DNA of 61,538 nucleotides from NCBI RefSeq assembly GCF_029888045.1, contig NZ_JARXRN010000028.1:102367-163904 (forward strand). Reading direction: 5' to 3'. This DNA comes from Luteimonas rhizosphaericola (lineage in GTDB: Bacteria > Pseudomonadota > Gammaproteobacteria > Xanthomonadales > Xanthomonadaceae). This document shows, piece after piece, positions 7,694 through 17,120 of this stretch (position 1 is its first letter; each line of letters opens with the position of its first letter). The notes beneath the pieces are model-generated. The model was given only the letters and a program-made list of their open reading frames with translations. It was not told where the DNA came from and ran no database searches. A program made the position numbers and the translations under genes.

Positions 7694-8343
7694 CAGCTGT
7701 CCCCTTCCGCATACACGGCATCGAAGAACGCCAGCTCCAGCGCCACCGCGCGTTCGAAGAAGCCGCGCGCCAGCACTTCTTCGGATGGGCCGACGCGGTC
7801 GAGCTCCTCGCGCAGGAAGGCGACGAACTCGCGGAAGAACGGGTTGTCGTGCAGGGTGATCCACTCGGCGTGCACGAAGTTGTCCGGCAGCGGCCGTGGC
7901 GCGCGCCCGGCCCAGTCCAGGTACAGCCCTTCGGCCACGTTGAGCACGGCCAGCACCGCCGCGTACGAGCGCGTCGCCGCCGCCTCGCGCATCAGGGCCT
8001 TGAAGCCGGCGGTGGGCGCGGCGTCGGGCGCCGCCGCCTGGGTGGCTTCGTCGATGCCGAGGGCTGCGAACGCGCGCAGGAAGTAGTCGTTCTCCTCGCT
8101 GCAGACCATGCCCAGGAAGCGGCCCAGCCGCAGCCGCGCCGCGAAGCTGTCGGCGCTGGCGACGGCGGCGCCGACCAGGGTCACGAAGGCGTCGATGAAG
8201 CGGTGGTCCTGCACCAGGTAGCGCGCCATGTCCGCATCGGCGATCCGGCCGCTGCAGAGCTCCTGCACGAACCGGTGCCGCACCGCGCGCGACCAGGCCG
8301 GCTCGCTGCCGGCACGCAGGCGTTCGCTGAAACGTGGGTCCAT
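7693..8343 (-). CDS. TenA-like protein, divergent (TenA_E/PqqC-like type)
   Basis: A 216-residue helical protein of the TenA/PqqC superfamily (YLVQDHRFIDAFVTLVGAAVASA at about 41-63; LGRFLGMVCSEENDYFLRAF; EWITLHDNPFFREFVAFLREELD). It aligns in layout with the neighbouring TenA, but the PCxxGY active-site segment is absent and a SEEN(D)YF segment is present. This is how the TenA_E subgroup, which can hydrolyse formyl-aminopyrimidine thiamine breakdown products, differs from TenA_C. The start ATG at 8341-8343 has a GGAGGACAG ribosome site. It is divergent from oleC with about 100 bp between. The two TenA proteins may carry out successive steps of thiamine salvage; this is inference. Confidence 0.78.
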   Translation of the reverse strand: MDPRFSERLRAGSEPAWSRAVRHRFVQELCSGRIADADMARYLVQDHRFIDAFVTLVGAAVASADSFAARLRLGRFLGMVCSEENDYFLRAFAALGIDEATQAAAPDAAPTAGFKALMREAAATRSYAAVLAVLNVAEGLYLDWAGRAPRPLPDNFVHAEWITLHDNPFFREFVAFLREELDRVGPSEEVLARGFFERAVALELAFFDAVYAEGDS

Positions 8344-8434
8344 CTGTCCTCCAGGCCGGGGGCGGGCGCGCGGCGGGCGATTGTCGGCCACCGCAACGGC
8401 GGCGTCCATGCGCGCGACCCCGCGGAGGGTCGGC

Positions 8435-8440
8435 GATAAT
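8435..8440 (+). promoter_or_regulatory. -10 hexamer of oleC (leaderless layout)
   Basis: GATAAT ends 6 nt before the oleC ATG at 8447. Transcription starting at the normal distance from a -10 box would begin at or next to the A of the start codon. No Shine-Dalgarno sequence fits in between. Confidence 0.5.
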
Positions 8441-8446
8441 CCGGCG

Positions 8447-10087
8447 ATGATCGCTCCCTGCAACATCGCCGCGGCGTTGCCGCGCCTGGCAGCCGAAGCG
8501 CCTTCGCGCGTGGCCATCCGCTGCCCGGGCCCGCGCGGCGACTATGCCGTTCGGCTCACCTACGGCGAACTGGATGCGCGCAGCGACGCGATCGCCGCGG
8601 GCCTGGCGCGGCGCGGGATTGCGCGCGGGACGCGCACGGTGCTCATGGTGCGGCCCACGCCGGAGTTCTTCCTGCTGATGTTCGCCCTGTTCAAGGCCGG
8701 CGCGGTACCGGTGCTGGTGGATCCCGGCATCGACCGGCGCGCGCTGCGCCAGTGCCTGGACGAGGCGCAGCCCGAGGCGTTCATCGGCATCCCGCTGGCG
8801 CAGCTGGCGCGCGTGGTGCTGGGCTGGGCGCGTTCGGCGCGGATGCGCATCACCACCGGGACACGCGCGTGGCTGGCCGATGCGACGCTGGCGGCTGTCG
8901 AGCGGGAAGGCGCGGGCGCCGGACCGCAACTGAGCGACACCCGGCCCGACGACCTCGCCGCGATCCTGTTCACCAGCGGCTCGACCGGCGTGCCCAAGGG
9001 CGTGGTCTACCGCCACCGCCACTTCGTCGCGCAGATCGACCTGCTGCGGGCGGCGTTCGGCATCGAGGCCGGCGGCATCGACTTCCCCACGTTCCCGCCG
9101 TTCGCGCTGTTCGATCCCGCGCTGGGGCTGACCTCGATCATTCCGGACATGGATCCCACGCGCCCGGCCGATGCCGATCCGGCGAAGCTGCACGCGGCGA
9201 TCGCGCGCTTCGGCGTCGACCAGCTGTTCGGCTCGCCGGCGTTGATGCGGGTGCTGGCCGACCACGGCGCGCGTTTGCCGACGGTGCGGCGCGTGACCTC
9301 GGCCGGCGCGCCGGTGCCGCCCGCGGTGGTGGCGCGGATGCTGGAACTGCTGCCCGCCGATGCGCGCTTCTGGACCCCGTACGGCGCCACCGAGTGCCTG
9401 CCGGTGGCGGTGGTCGAGGGCCGCGAGCTGCTGGCGCTGCGCGAGCGCACCGAGCAGGGCGCCGGCACCTGTGTCGGCCGCGCGGTGGCACCGAACGAGG
9501 TGCGCATCATCCGCATCGACGACGCGGCGATCGAGGACTGGTCGGATGTGCTGCTGGTCGCGCCCGGTGAGGTGGGCGAGATCACCGTGGCCGGGCCAAC
9601 CGCCACCGACAGCTATTTCAACCGCGAGGCGCAGACCCGGCTGGCGAAGATCCGCGAGTGCCTTGCCGATGGCCGCGAGCGCATCGTGCACCGCATGGGC
9701 GATGTGGGATATTTCGACCAGGACGGACGCCTCTGGTTCTGCGGACGCAAATCGCATCGCGTCGAAACAGTCGACGGCCCGCTGTACACCGAGCAGGTCG
9801 AACCGGTGTTCAACGTGCACCCCGACGTGCGGCGGACCGCGCTGGTGGGCATCGGCGCGCCCGGCGCGCAGCAGCCTGTGCTGTGCGTCGAAACCATGCC
9901 GGGCACCGCGCGCCGCGAGCGCGGGCGCATCGCCCGCGAGCTGCGCTCGATCGGCGCGCGACTGCCGCACACCGCGCGCATCGAACGGATCGCGTTCCAT
10001 CCCGGTTTTCCCGTCGACATCCGCCACAACGCCAAGATCGGCCGCGAGACGCTCGCGCGCTGGGTCGCGGCCAGGAGGCCTGCATGA
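8447..10087 (+). CDS. oleC: OleC beta-lactone synthetase (AMP-dependent synthetase family)
   Basis: A 546-residue adenylate-forming enzyme. The P-loop [13 protein letters not shown] is at about residues 169-181, with a second core motif [13 protein letters not shown] and a late motif [22 protein letters not shown]. The C-terminal domain ends with the conserved Lys region ([12 protein letters not shown]). In the olefin pathway OleC uses ATP to turn the beta-hydroxy acid from OleD into a beta-lactone. The neighbours decide the call over a general fatty-acyl ligase: oleD follows with a 4-nt overlap (ATGA at 10084-10087) and oleB lies upstream. The ATG at 8447 is favoured over longer readings because a GATAAT -10 box sits just before it. 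The protein is probably cytoplasmic or membrane-associated. Confidence 0.9.
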   Translation: MIAPCNIAAALPRLAAEAPSRVAIRCPGPRGDYAVRLTYGELDARSDAIAAGLARRGIARGTRTVLMVRPTPEFFLLMFALFKAGAVPVLVDPGIDRRALRQCLDEAQPEAFIGIPLAQLARVVLGWARSARMRITTGTRAWLADATLAAVEREGAGAGPQLSDTRPDDLAAILFTSGSTGVPKGVVYRHRHFVAQIDLLRAAFGIEAGGIDFPTFPPFALFDPALGLTSIIPDMDPTRPADADPAKLHAAIARFGVDQLFGSPALMRVLADHGARLPTVRRVTSAGAPVPPAVVARMLELLPADARFWTPYGATECLPVAVVEGRELLALRERTEQGAGTCVGRAVAPNEVRIIRIDDAAIEDWSDVLLVAPGEVGEITVAGPTATDSYFNREAQTRLAKIRECLADGRERIVHRMGDVGYFDQDGRLWFCGRKSHRVETVDGPLYTEQVEPVFNVHPDVRRTALVGIGAPGAQQPVLCVETMPGTARRERGRIARELRSIGARLPHTARIERIAFHPGFPVDIRHNAKIGRETLARWVAARRPA

Positions 10088-11097
10088 AGATCCTCGTCAC
10101 CGGCGGCGGTGGCTTCCTCGGGCAGGCGCTGTGCCGCAGCCTGGTCGAGCGCGGCCACGAGGTGTCCAGCTTCAATCGCGGCCACTATCCGGCGCTCGAT
10201 GCGCTGGGCGTGCGCCAGCTGCGCGGCGACCTGGCCGATGCCGGGGCCGTGCGCACCGCCTTGGAGGACGCGGAGGCGGTGTTCCACAATGCCGCGAAGG
10301 CCGGCGCCTGGGGCAGCTACGAGAGCTACCACCAGGCGAACGTGGTCGGTACGCGCAACGTGCTGGCGGCCTGCGTCGCGCATCGCATCGGGCGGCTGGT
10401 CTACACGTCCACGCCCAGCGTGACCCATCGCAAGACCCATCCGGTGGCAGGCGGCACGGCCGACGAGGTGCCCTACGGCGAAGGCTTCAAGGCGCCCTAT
10501 GCCACCACCAAGCAGATCGCCGAGCGCGAGGTGCTGGCCGCGAACGGGACCGCGCTGGCGGACGGCTCCCGGCTGGCCACCATCGCCCTGCGCCCGCGGC
10601 TGATCTGGGGGCCGGGCGACCAGCAGATCCTGCCGCGTCTGGTCGAACGCGCGAAGGCCGGACGGCTGCGCTTCGTGGGCGGCGGCGACAACCTGATCGA
10701 CACCACCTACATCGACAACGCCGCACAGGCGCATTTCGACGCGTTCGACCATCTGGTCCCGGACGCCGCCTGCGCGGGCCGCGCGTATTTCATCAGCAAC
10801 GGCGAGCCGATGCCGACGCGCGACATCGTCAACGCGCTGCTGGCCGCGGCGGGTGCGCCGCAGGTGCGCGGCAGCATTCCGTTCGGACTGGCCTACGCGA
10901 TCGGCGCGGCGTGTGAGACGCTGTGGCCGCTGCTGCGGCTGCGCGGCGAGCCGCCGATGACGCGCTTCCTGGCCGAACAGCTGAGCACGACGCACTGGTA
11001 CTCGATGGCCCCGGCGACGCGCGACTTCGGCTACGTGCCGCGGGTGTCCATTGCCGAAGGACTGCGGCGCCTGCGGGACTCGCTGCAGCGGGACTGA
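10084..11097 (+). CDS. oleD: OleD NADPH-dependent 2-alkyl-3-ketoacid reductase
   Basis: A 337-residue extended short-chain dehydrogenase of the 3-beta-hydroxysteroid dehydrogenase type. The Rossmann motif GGGGFLG is at 7-13, the catalytic Tyr/Lys pair is in YATTK, the active-site Ser/Thr region is VYTSTPSV, and [11 protein letters not shown] follows. OleD reduces the 2-alkyl-3-keto acid made by OleA to the beta-hydroxy acid that OleC cyclises. It is translationally coupled to oleC and ends this transcription unit. About 395 bp without a recognisable gene follow. Product chains depend on OleA, which is not in this window. Confidence 0.9.
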   Translation: MKILVTGGGGFLGQALCRSLVERGHEVSSFNRGHYPALDALGVRQLRGDLADAGAVRTALEDAEAVFHNAAKAGAWGSYESYHQANVVGTRNVLAACVAHRIGRLVYTSTPSVTHRKTHPVAGGTADEVPYGEGFKAPYATTKQIAEREVLAANGTALADGSRLATIALRPRLIWGPGDQQILPRLVERAKAGRLRFVGGGDNLIDTTYIDNAAQAHFDAFDHLVPDAACAGRAYFISNGEPMPTRDIVNALLAAAGAPQVRGSIPFGLAYAIGAACETLWPLLRLRGEPPMTRFLAEQLSTTHWYSMAPATRDFGYVPRVSIAEGLRRLRDSLQRD

Positions 11098-11492
11098 GCC
11101 CGGCCTTCGGTGCGCCGCGTCCGTTGCGCGCGACGGCGCCTGCCTCCGTCGTCGCAGCCGGCGGTCCGGCGAGCGCGTGATGGCGCTGGCGACGCGAGCG
11201 CCCGGAGCGGCCTCGCGCCTCTTCACAGGTCGACGCGGGCGTCAGCTGCGGTGGCGGGCGCGCGTCCGCTGGTGACCAGTGCGTAGGCGCGACCGGATCG
11301 CCGGCTCTGGTGCCGTCTGCAGCCCCGCCGCGGCGGACGTCGACATCCCGGGTCGCGGGTCGCTCGCCAATGGCCGCCGCTTTTCACGACCCGATCACCC
11401 CGCGCTCACCCGGCCGCGACCCGGGCCCGCGTAGCGTTCCCCTGCGCCCCCAATCCCTCGCGGCCCCATGGCCGCCGCCCAGGAGACGTTCC
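11098..11492. other. 395-bp stretch without a recognised gene
   Basis: Between oleD and the DUF1328 gene I see no coding frame with family features, no tRNA and no clear terminator. The last 20 nt hold the ribosome site (GGAGACG) of the next gene. A small RNA cannot be excluded by eye. Confidence 0.5.
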
Positions 11493-11651
11493 ATGCTCAG
11501 ATACGCCGTCATCTTCTTCGTCATCGCGCTCATCGCCGCCGTCCTCGGTTTCAGCGGCGTCGCCGGTGCGGCCACCAACATCGCCTGGATCCTGTTCGTG
11601 GTGTTCGTGATCCTGGCGATCGTGTCGCTGCTGCGCGGCAAGCGCGTCTAG
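11493..11651 (+). CDS. DUF1328 small membrane protein (YtjA family)
   Basis: A 52-residue peptide with two hydrophobic helices ([20 protein letters not shown] and [19 protein letters not shown]) joined by a short GAAT turn, and a basic end (RGKRV). This is the full length and layout of the DUF1328/YtjA family of inner-membrane peptides, whose function is unknown. A GGAGACGTTCC ribosome site precedes the ATG. A strong intrinsic terminator follows 30 nt after the stop codon, so the gene is probably monocistronic and well expressed. Confidence 0.88.
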   Translation: MLRYAVIFFVIALIAAVLGFSGVAGAATNIAWILFVVFVILAIVSLLRGKRV

Positions 11652-11680
11652 CGCGCCGCGCGCATCGCGCGAACCGCACC

Positions 11681-11708
11681 AGGGCCCGCCGATCGGCGGG
11701 CCCTTTTT
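11681..11708 (+). terminator. Rho-independent terminator after the DUF1328 gene
   Basis: A perfect 24-bp palindrome (AGGGCCCGCCGA facing TCGGCGGGCCCT, 11681-11704) is followed by a run of T residues to 11708. It separates the DUF1328 gene from ubiJ. Confidence 0.88.
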
Positions 11709-11748
11709 CATGCCAGCCTCTCGCCCGCGCGGCACCCGGGGCTGCCGC

Positions 11749-11754
11749 TACAAT
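11749..11754 (+). promoter_or_regulatory. -10 hexamer of ubiJ-ubiB (leaderless layout)
   Basis: TACAAT is followed by only GCCGC before the ubiJ ATG at 11760. Transcription would start at about the first codon, and no ribosome site fits. Confidence 0.55.
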
Positions 11755-11759
11755 GCCGC

Positions 11760-12410
11760 ATGGCCATCTTCCCGCCCTCGCCATTCGATGCGATCAAGCC
11801 GATCGCCGGCCGCGCGCTGGAGGCGGCGCTCAACCGCGCGCTCGCGCTGGATCCCGACACCCGCGACGCGCTGGGCCGGCTCGACGGCCGACGCATCACG
11901 CTGACCGTGACCTCGCCCCCGCTGGCCCTGTCGCTGCAGGTGTCGGGCGACCGGCTCGTGGTCGGGCCGGCCGATGCCGGCGCCGAACCCGACCTCGCGG
12001 TCAGCACCACCCTCGCCGGCATGCTCGGGCAGCTGCCGTTCCTGCGCCGGGACGACGTCGCGCCGGTCGGCCGGGTGCGGGTGTCGGGCGACGCCGAACT
12101 CGCGCGCCAGCTGCAGCGGCTGGCCGAGCGCTTCGATCCGGACTGGCAGCAGCCGTTCGTGTCGGTGTTCGGAGAGGTGGTCGGCGTGCAGCTGGCCAAC
12201 GCCTTCGCCGGCGCGCTGGGACAGGCGCGCACGCTCGGTCGCAACCTGGCGCAGAGCGCGGCCGAGTACGTGACCGAGGAATCGCGCGACGTGGTCGCGC
12301 GCGCCGAGCTCGATGCCTTCCTCGACGACGTCGACGTACTGCGCGAGGATGTCGACCGCATCGCCGCGCGCGTCGCGCGCCTGGGCGGTCGGTCCGGGGC
12401 TGCGGCTTGA
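11760..12410 (+). CDS. ubiJ: UbiJ: SCP2-domain ubiquinone biosynthesis accessory factor
   Basis: A 216-residue protein with an SCP2-like lipid-binding domain in the first 110 residues ([62 protein letters not shown]). A helical, partly coiled C-terminus follows ([16 protein letters not shown]). UbiJ binds polyprenyl lipids and helps organise the aerobic ubiquinone biosynthesis complex. The family signature and the directly overlapping ubiB gene support the call. The first 33 residues contain the usual amphipathic N-terminal helix. It appears to be transcribed from a leaderless promoter immediately after the preceding terminator. Confidence 0.88.
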   Translation: MAIFPPSPFDAIKPIAGRALEAALNRALALDPDTRDALGRLDGRRITLTVTSPPLALSLQVSGDRLVVGPADAGAEPDLAVSTTLAGMLGQLPFLRRDDVAPVGRVRVSGDAELARQLQRLAERFDPDWQQPFVSVFGEVVGVQLANAFAGALGQARTLGRNLAQSAAEYVTEESRDVVARAELDAFLDDVDVLREDVDRIAARVARLGGRSGAAA

Positions 12411-14077
12411 GCAGCGTGCGTCGCGCCGCGCGCATCGGCCGCGTGCTGCTGCGCTATCGCCTGGACGACCTGCTCGACCAGACGCCCGCCGAGCGCTGGC
12501 TGAAGCTGATGCGGCCATTCGTACCGCGTGCGCAGGCGGCGATCGCGGCCCAGCCACGCGGCGCGCGACTGCGGCTGGCGCTGCAGGAACTCGGTCCGAT
12601 CTTCGTCAAGTTCGGCCAGATCCTCTCCACCCGTCGCGACCTGCTGCCGCCCGACCTGGTCGACGAGCTCGCATTGCTGCAGGACCAGGTGGCTCCGTTC
12701 GACGGCGACGCCGCGCGCGCGATCGTCGAATCCGAACTCGGCGCGCCGGTGGCCACGCTGTACGCCGCGTTCGAGACCGTGCCGCTGGCCTCGGCCTCGA
12801 TCGCGCAGGTGCATGCCGCCACCCTGCATGCGGTCGACGCCGCGGCGCCGCGCGAAGTGGTGGTGAAGGTGCTGCGGCCTTCGATCGAGAAACAGATCGC
12901 CGGCGACATCTCGCTGCTGCGCAGCCTCGCCGCGCTGGTCGACCGCACCCATCCCAACGCCGACAAGATCCGCCCGCGCGAGATCGTGGCCGAGATCGAG
13001 AACACGCTGGCGGCCGAACTCGACCTGCAGCGCGAAGGCGCCAACGCCTCGGTGCTGCGGCGAAACTGGCTCGATTCGGCCGACCTCTACGTGCCCGAGC
13101 CGATCTGGACCCACACCGCGCAGCGCGTGCTCACGCTCGAGCGCGTGCGCGGCATCAACAGCGACGACATCGCCGCGCTCGACGCCGCGGGCATCGACCG
13201 CAGCGCCCTGGCCGCCAAGGGCGTGCGCGTGTTCTACACCCAGGTGTTCCGCGACAACTTCTTCCACGCCGACGCGCATGCCGGCAACATCTGGGTCGAC
13301 CCGGAACGGCGCGAGAACCCGCGCTTCATCGCCCTGGATTTCGGGATCATGGGCCAGCTCTCCAGCGAGGACCAGTACTACCTCGCCGAGAACTTCATGG
13401 CGATCTTCAACAAGGATTACCGGCGGGTGGCCGAACTGCACGTGCAGGCCGGCTGGATGCCCGCGACCATCCGCATCGACGAGCTCGAGGCCGCGGCGCG
13501 CGCGGTGTGCGAGCCGTATTTCACCCGGCCGCTGTCGGAGATCTCGCTGGGCGAGGTGCTGGGCAAGCTGTTCCGCACCGCGCAGCGCTACGAGCTGACC
13601 CTGCAGCCGCAGCTGATCCTGATGCAGAAGACGCTGCTCACCATCGAGGGCATCGGCCGCCTGCTCGATCCGAAGATCGACATCTGGGCGGTCGCGCGGC
13701 CGGTGCTCGAACGCATCCTGGTCGAGCGCTACAGTCCGCAGCGGCTGGCGGCCGAGTTCCGCAAGCGCATGCCCGAGATGGTCACCCGCGCGCCGGAGAT
13801 GCCGCGCCTGCTGCACGCCTGGCTGCAGCAGCAGGTCGAGGGCCGGCACGAACTGCGCATGCGCTCGCGCGACATCGTCGAGATCACGCAGACGCTCAAG
13901 GCCATGCAGCGCCGGATCGTCGCCGCGATCCTCGGCGTGGGGCTGCTGATCGCCGCCGCGGTGCTGTACGCGCTCGAGGCCGGCGGGCCTGCGCTGGTCG
14001 GCGTGCCCCTGTCCTCCTGGGTCGCCGGCATCGGCGGCCTGTGGGCGATCCTCGCCGCGCTGCCGAGGCGCGGCTAG
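12407..14077 (+). CDS. ubiB: UbiB: atypical kinase-like ubiquinone biosynthesis protein
   Basis: A 556-residue ABC1/ADCK/UbiB protein. It has the KxGQ motif ([16 protein letters not shown]), an alanine-rich loop in place of a glycine loop ([12 protein letters not shown]), the Lys region ([14 protein letters not shown]), the catalytic loop ([12 protein letters not shown]) and the metal-binding LDFGIMG. Two C-terminal membrane helices follow ([37 protein letters not shown]). UbiB ATPase activity is needed for ubiquinone synthesis, probably by mobilising the isoprenoid substrate. The start is a TTG (12407) overlapping the ubiJ stop (TTGA). A GTG at 12416 is an alternative. The length matches the family. 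Confidence 0.92.
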   Translation: MSSVRRAARIGRVLLRYRLDDLLDQTPAERWLKLMRPFVPRAQAAIAAQPRGARLRLALQELGPIFVKFGQILSTRRDLLPPDLVDELALLQDQVAPFDGDAARAIVESELGAPVATLYAAFETVPLASASIAQVHAATLHAVDAAAPREVVVKVLRPSIEKQIAGDISLLRSLAALVDRTHPNADKIRPREIVAEIENTLAAELDLQREGANASVLRRNWLDSADLYVPEPIWTHTAQRVLTLERVRGINSDDIAALDAAGIDRSALAAKGVRVFYTQVFRDNFFHADAHAGNIWVDPERRENPRFIALDFGIMGQLSSEDQYYLAENFMAIFNKDYRRVAELHVQAGWMPATIRIDELEAAARAVCEPYFTRPLSEISLGEVLGKLFRTAQRYELTLQPQLILMQKTLLTIEGIGRLLDPKIDIWAVARPVLERILVERYSPQRLAAEFRKRMPEMVTRAPEMPRLLHAWLQQQVEGRHELRMRSRDIVEITQTLKAMQRRIVAAILGVGLLIAAAVLYALEAGGPALVGVPLSSWVAGIGGLWAILAALPRRG

Positions 14078-14351
14078 CGTTCCGACCCACCGGCGCGCGC
14101 TCCGCCGCCGCGCGCCGCCCCGGGAAAAGCGCTCGCGCTCCCCAGCCGGTGTCGATGCGCCCGCTCGCGTGCGCACCGCTCGCCCCGCTCCCGACCTATC
14201 CGGTCACATCGGTCGCCGCCGCCCGTCAAAGGTCCGGGTGGCGCCGGAAACTGGCATCATGGATGTCCCGGCCTGCGCTGCCCATGCACGCGGTGCCGGC
14301 GGAAGGGACGCCGTGCGGCACCATCGCATCGGCACGAGAGGGATCGGGGAC

Positions 14352-14966
14352 GTGACGCTATTTCTGACCACCAGCCTGGGCTATCCCACGCTTGCCTGGA
14401 GCATCGTGCTCGGCGGGCTCGCGCTGTTCTGGCTGGTGGCGGCGATCGGCATGGTGGGGCTGGACGCACTCGACATCGACCTCGGCGACGGGGACGCGGG
14501 CGGCATGCTGTCGCGGCTCGGCCTCGATGGCCTGCCCACGCTGATGGTCCTGGGCGTGCTGGCGTTCTTCGCCTGGGCGCTGACCTACTTCACCCACCTG
14601 TTCGCGCTGTCGGCACTGCCCGACCTGCTGCGCTACGGCATCGGCACGCTGGTGCTCCTGTTCTCTCCGGTTCCGGCGATCCTGCTCACCGCAATGGTGC
14701 TGCGCCCGCTGCGGCGTTTCGTGCTGCGGATGCAGCCCAGGCCGCAGGCATCGATCGCCGGCCGGGTCGCGGTCGTCCGGACGCCGACCGTGGATGCGCA
14801 CCAGGGCATGGCCGATCTCGACGACGGCGGCGCGGGCCTGGTGCTTCAGGTGCGAAGCGCGGGCCCGCATCCGATCGGACGCGGCGACCGCGTGGTGCTG
14901 GTCGAGCACGACGCGCAAGCGAACACCTGGCGCGTGATGCCCGAGCGCGACCTCCCCCTTCCCTGA
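14352..14966 (+). CDS. yqiJ: YqiJ/NfeD-like inner-membrane protein with OB-fold domain
   Basis: A 204-residue protein. Membrane helices lie at about 10-32 (LAWSIVLGGLALFWLVAAIGMVG), 60-85 and 95-120, followed by a soluble beta-rich domain (ASIAGRVAVVRT; GMADLDDGGAGLVLQV; GRGDRVVLVEHDAQANTWRV) that resembles the OB fold of NfeD/YqiJ. Such proteins are typically encoded next to flotillins and are thought to anchor them. Here the flotillin gene follows 38 nt later with its own ribosome site. The start is a GTG. It is the first gene of the five-gene operon that ends with telA. Confidence 0.8.
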   Translation: MTLFLTTSLGYPTLAWSIVLGGLALFWLVAAIGMVGLDALDIDLGDGDAGGMLSRLGLDGLPTLMVLGVLAFFAWALTYFTHLFALSALPDLLRYGIGTLVLLFSPVPAILLTAMVLRPLRRFVLRMQPRPQASIAGRVAVVRTPTVDAHQGMADLDDGGAGLVLQVRSAGPHPIGRGDRVVLVEHDAQANTWRVMPERDLPLP

Positions 14967-15004
14967 CCGCAACCCCACACGCATTTTCGACAGGAGCTGA
15001 CCCG

Positions 15005-16984
15005 ATGGAACTCGCACTGCTGGGACCCTTCCTGATCGGCGCGATCGGCCTCGCCGTCGCGTTGATCGTGCTGGTGATCGTGTTCAAGTCCTTCTACAAG
15101 AAGGTGGACCAGGGCACCGCGCTGATCGTGAACGACATGAGTTCCCAGCCCAAGGTGCATTTCACCGGTGCGTTGATCATTCCGGTGCTGTATCGCGCCG
15201 AGCTGATGAAGATCAGCCTGATCACGCTGCAGATCGACCGCCGCGGCAAGGAAGGATTGATCTGTCGCGACAACATGCGCGCCGACATCGCCGTGGCCTT
15301 CTACCTGCGCGTCAACGAGACCCAGGCCGACGTGCTGCGCGTGGCCAAGGCGCTGGGCGCCGACCGCGCGTCGGACAAGCATGCCGTGGACGAACTGTTC
15401 AACGCCAAGTTCTCCGAGGCGCTGAAGACGGTGGGCAAGAAGTTCGAGTTCACCGAGCTGTTCGAGAAGCGGCAGGAGTTCCGCGACGAGATCATCAAGG
15501 TCATCGGCAACGACCTCAACGGCTACGTGCTCGAGGACGTCGCGATCGACTACCTCGAGCAGACGCCCAAGCACGTGCTCGACCCGCACAACATCCTCGA
15601 TGCCGAGGGCATCCGCAAGATCACCGAGCTCACCGCGTCGCAGAACGTGGTGACCAACGAGCTCGAGCAGAACGAGCGCCTGGCGATCACCAAGAAGAAT
15701 GTCGAGACGCGCGAGGCCACGCTGTCGCTCGAGCGCCAGCAGGCGGAGGCCGAGGCGCGCCAGAAGCGCGAGATCGAGACCATCCAGGCGCGCGAGACCG
15801 CCGAGACCCTGCGCGTGCAGGAAGAGCAGCGGCAGCTGGCCGAGGCCGCGCGCATCGAAGCCCAGCAGCTGATCGACATCCGCGACCAGAACCGGATGCG
15901 CGAGGTGGAAGTGGCCGAGCAGAATCGCCAGCGCGCGGTGGCGATCGAGGCCGAGCGCGTGGCCCGCGCCCGCCAGCTGGAACAGGTCACGACCGACCGC
16001 GAGGTGCAGCTGCAGGGCGTGGAGCGCGACAAGGTGGTCGAGCAGGGCAAGATGGACGTCGCCAACATCACCCGCGAACGCATCGCGATCGACAAGACCG
16101 TGGCCCAGGAAGAGGAGCGCATCAAGGAAGTGCGCGAGGTATCCGAGGCCGAGCGGCTGAAACAGATCGCCATCCTCGATGCCGAGGCGAAGGCGCAGCA
16201 GGCGCTGCTGGAGGCGGTCAAGAAGGCCGAGGCGGACGAGACCGCGGCCCGGCACCGGGCGGTCGAGATCACCACCCTGGCGCAGGCGGAGCTCGAAGCG
16301 GCCAGCCGCCAGGCCGAAGCCAAGAAGGCGCTGGCAGAGGGCGTCCGCGCCGAGCGCGCCGCCCCCGGCCTGGCGGATGCACAGGTCAGGGAGGCCGGCG
16401 CGGTGGCGATCGAGAAGGTGGGCATGGCCGAAGCGCGGGTGGTCGACGTGATGGCCGACGCCAACCTCAAGCAGGGTGCCGCCGAAGCCAAGGTGCTGGC
16501 CGAGCAGCTGGCCGCCAAGGCGCAGGGCGAGGAACAGATGGGTCGTGCACGCGCCACCGCGGTCGAGTCCATCGGCCTGGCGGAGGCGACCGTGGTCGGC
16601 AGGAAGCTGTCGGCGGAGGCCGAGGGCCTCACCCTCAAGTTCCAGGCCCTGGATGCACTCAGTGAGGGCGCCCGCAGCCACGAGGAGTACCGGATGGCGC
16701 TGGACACGAGCCTCAAGCAGGCGCTGGCCTCGATCGAGGCGGGCAAGGAGATCTCGAAGGAAAACGCCGAAGTCATCGCCACCGCGCTGCGCAACGCCGA
16801 CATCGACATGGTCGGCGGCGACGGCGGGATGTTCGACAGCCTGGTGCGCGCGATCTCGCTGGGCAAGTCGATCGAGGGCCTGGCCGACAAGAGTCCGGTG
16901 GTGCAGGAACTGATGCAGAAGTACCTGGGCGTCGGCCTCGACCGCGGCCTGCCGAAGCCGGCCGAGAACGCCGGCGCGAACTGA
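15005..16984 (+). CDS. yqiK: YqiK-type flotillin (band 7/SPFH protein)
   Basis: A 659-residue flotillin. One N-terminal membrane helix (about 5-28) is followed by an SPFH/band-7 domain (about 30-210: VDQGTALIVND; LICRDNMRADIAVAFYLRV). A very long Ala/Glu/Arg coiled coil covers about 230-560, then a C-terminal oligomerisation region (SLKQALASIEAGKEISKENAEVI; FDSLVRAISLGKSIEGLADKSPVV). Flotillins form membrane scaffolds in lipid microdomains. The E. coli YqiK has the same domain order. An AGGAG ribosome site precedes the ATG. The association with an AAA+ ATPase and TelA downstream suggests a membrane-stress role; that part is inference. Confidence 0.9.
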   Translation: MELALLGPFLIGAIGLAVALIVLVIVFKSFYKKVDQGTALIVNDMSSQPKVHFTGALIIPVLYRAELMKISLITLQIDRRGKEGLICRDNMRADIAVAFYLRVNETQADVLRVAKALGADRASDKHAVDELFNAKFSEALKTVGKKFEFTELFEKRQEFRDEIIKVIGNDLNGYVLEDVAIDYLEQTPKHVLDPHNILDAEGIRKITELTASQNVVTNELEQNERLAITKKNVETREATLSLERQQAEAEARQKREIETIQARETAETLRVQEEQRQLAEAARIEAQQLIDIRDQNRMREVEVAEQNRQRAVAIEAERVARARQLEQVTTDREVQLQGVERDKVVEQGKMDVANITRERIAIDKTVAQEEERIKEVREVSEAERLKQIAILDAEAKAQQALLEAVKKAEADETAARHRAVEITTLAQAELEAASRQAEAKKALAEGVRAERAAPGLADAQVREAGAVAIEKVGMAEARVVDVMADANLKQGAAEAKVLAEQLAAKAQGEEQMGRARATAVESIGLAEATVVGRKLSAEAEGLTLKFQALDALSEGARSHEEYRMALDTSLKQALASIEAGKEISKENAEVIATALRNADIDMVGGDGGMFDSLVRAISLGKSIEGLADKSPVVQELMQKYLGVGLDRGLPKPAENAGAN

Positions 16985-17120
16985 AGCCTACGCCCCGTTC
17001 CTCACCGCCCGCGGGAAGGGATGGGGCGAGCGCGGGCGACGCCCTTCGGGCGCGCCTCGCACCCCGGCCCCCCCCGCCAACGGGCGAAGGGCGGAACGCC
17101 ACCCAGGATGACGAGCGGCG

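Noticed and set aside
8344..8446. Possible TPP riboswitch upstream of the TenA genes
   Set aside because: No CTGAGA or other thi-box core is present in the 100 bp between the TenA-like gene and oleC.
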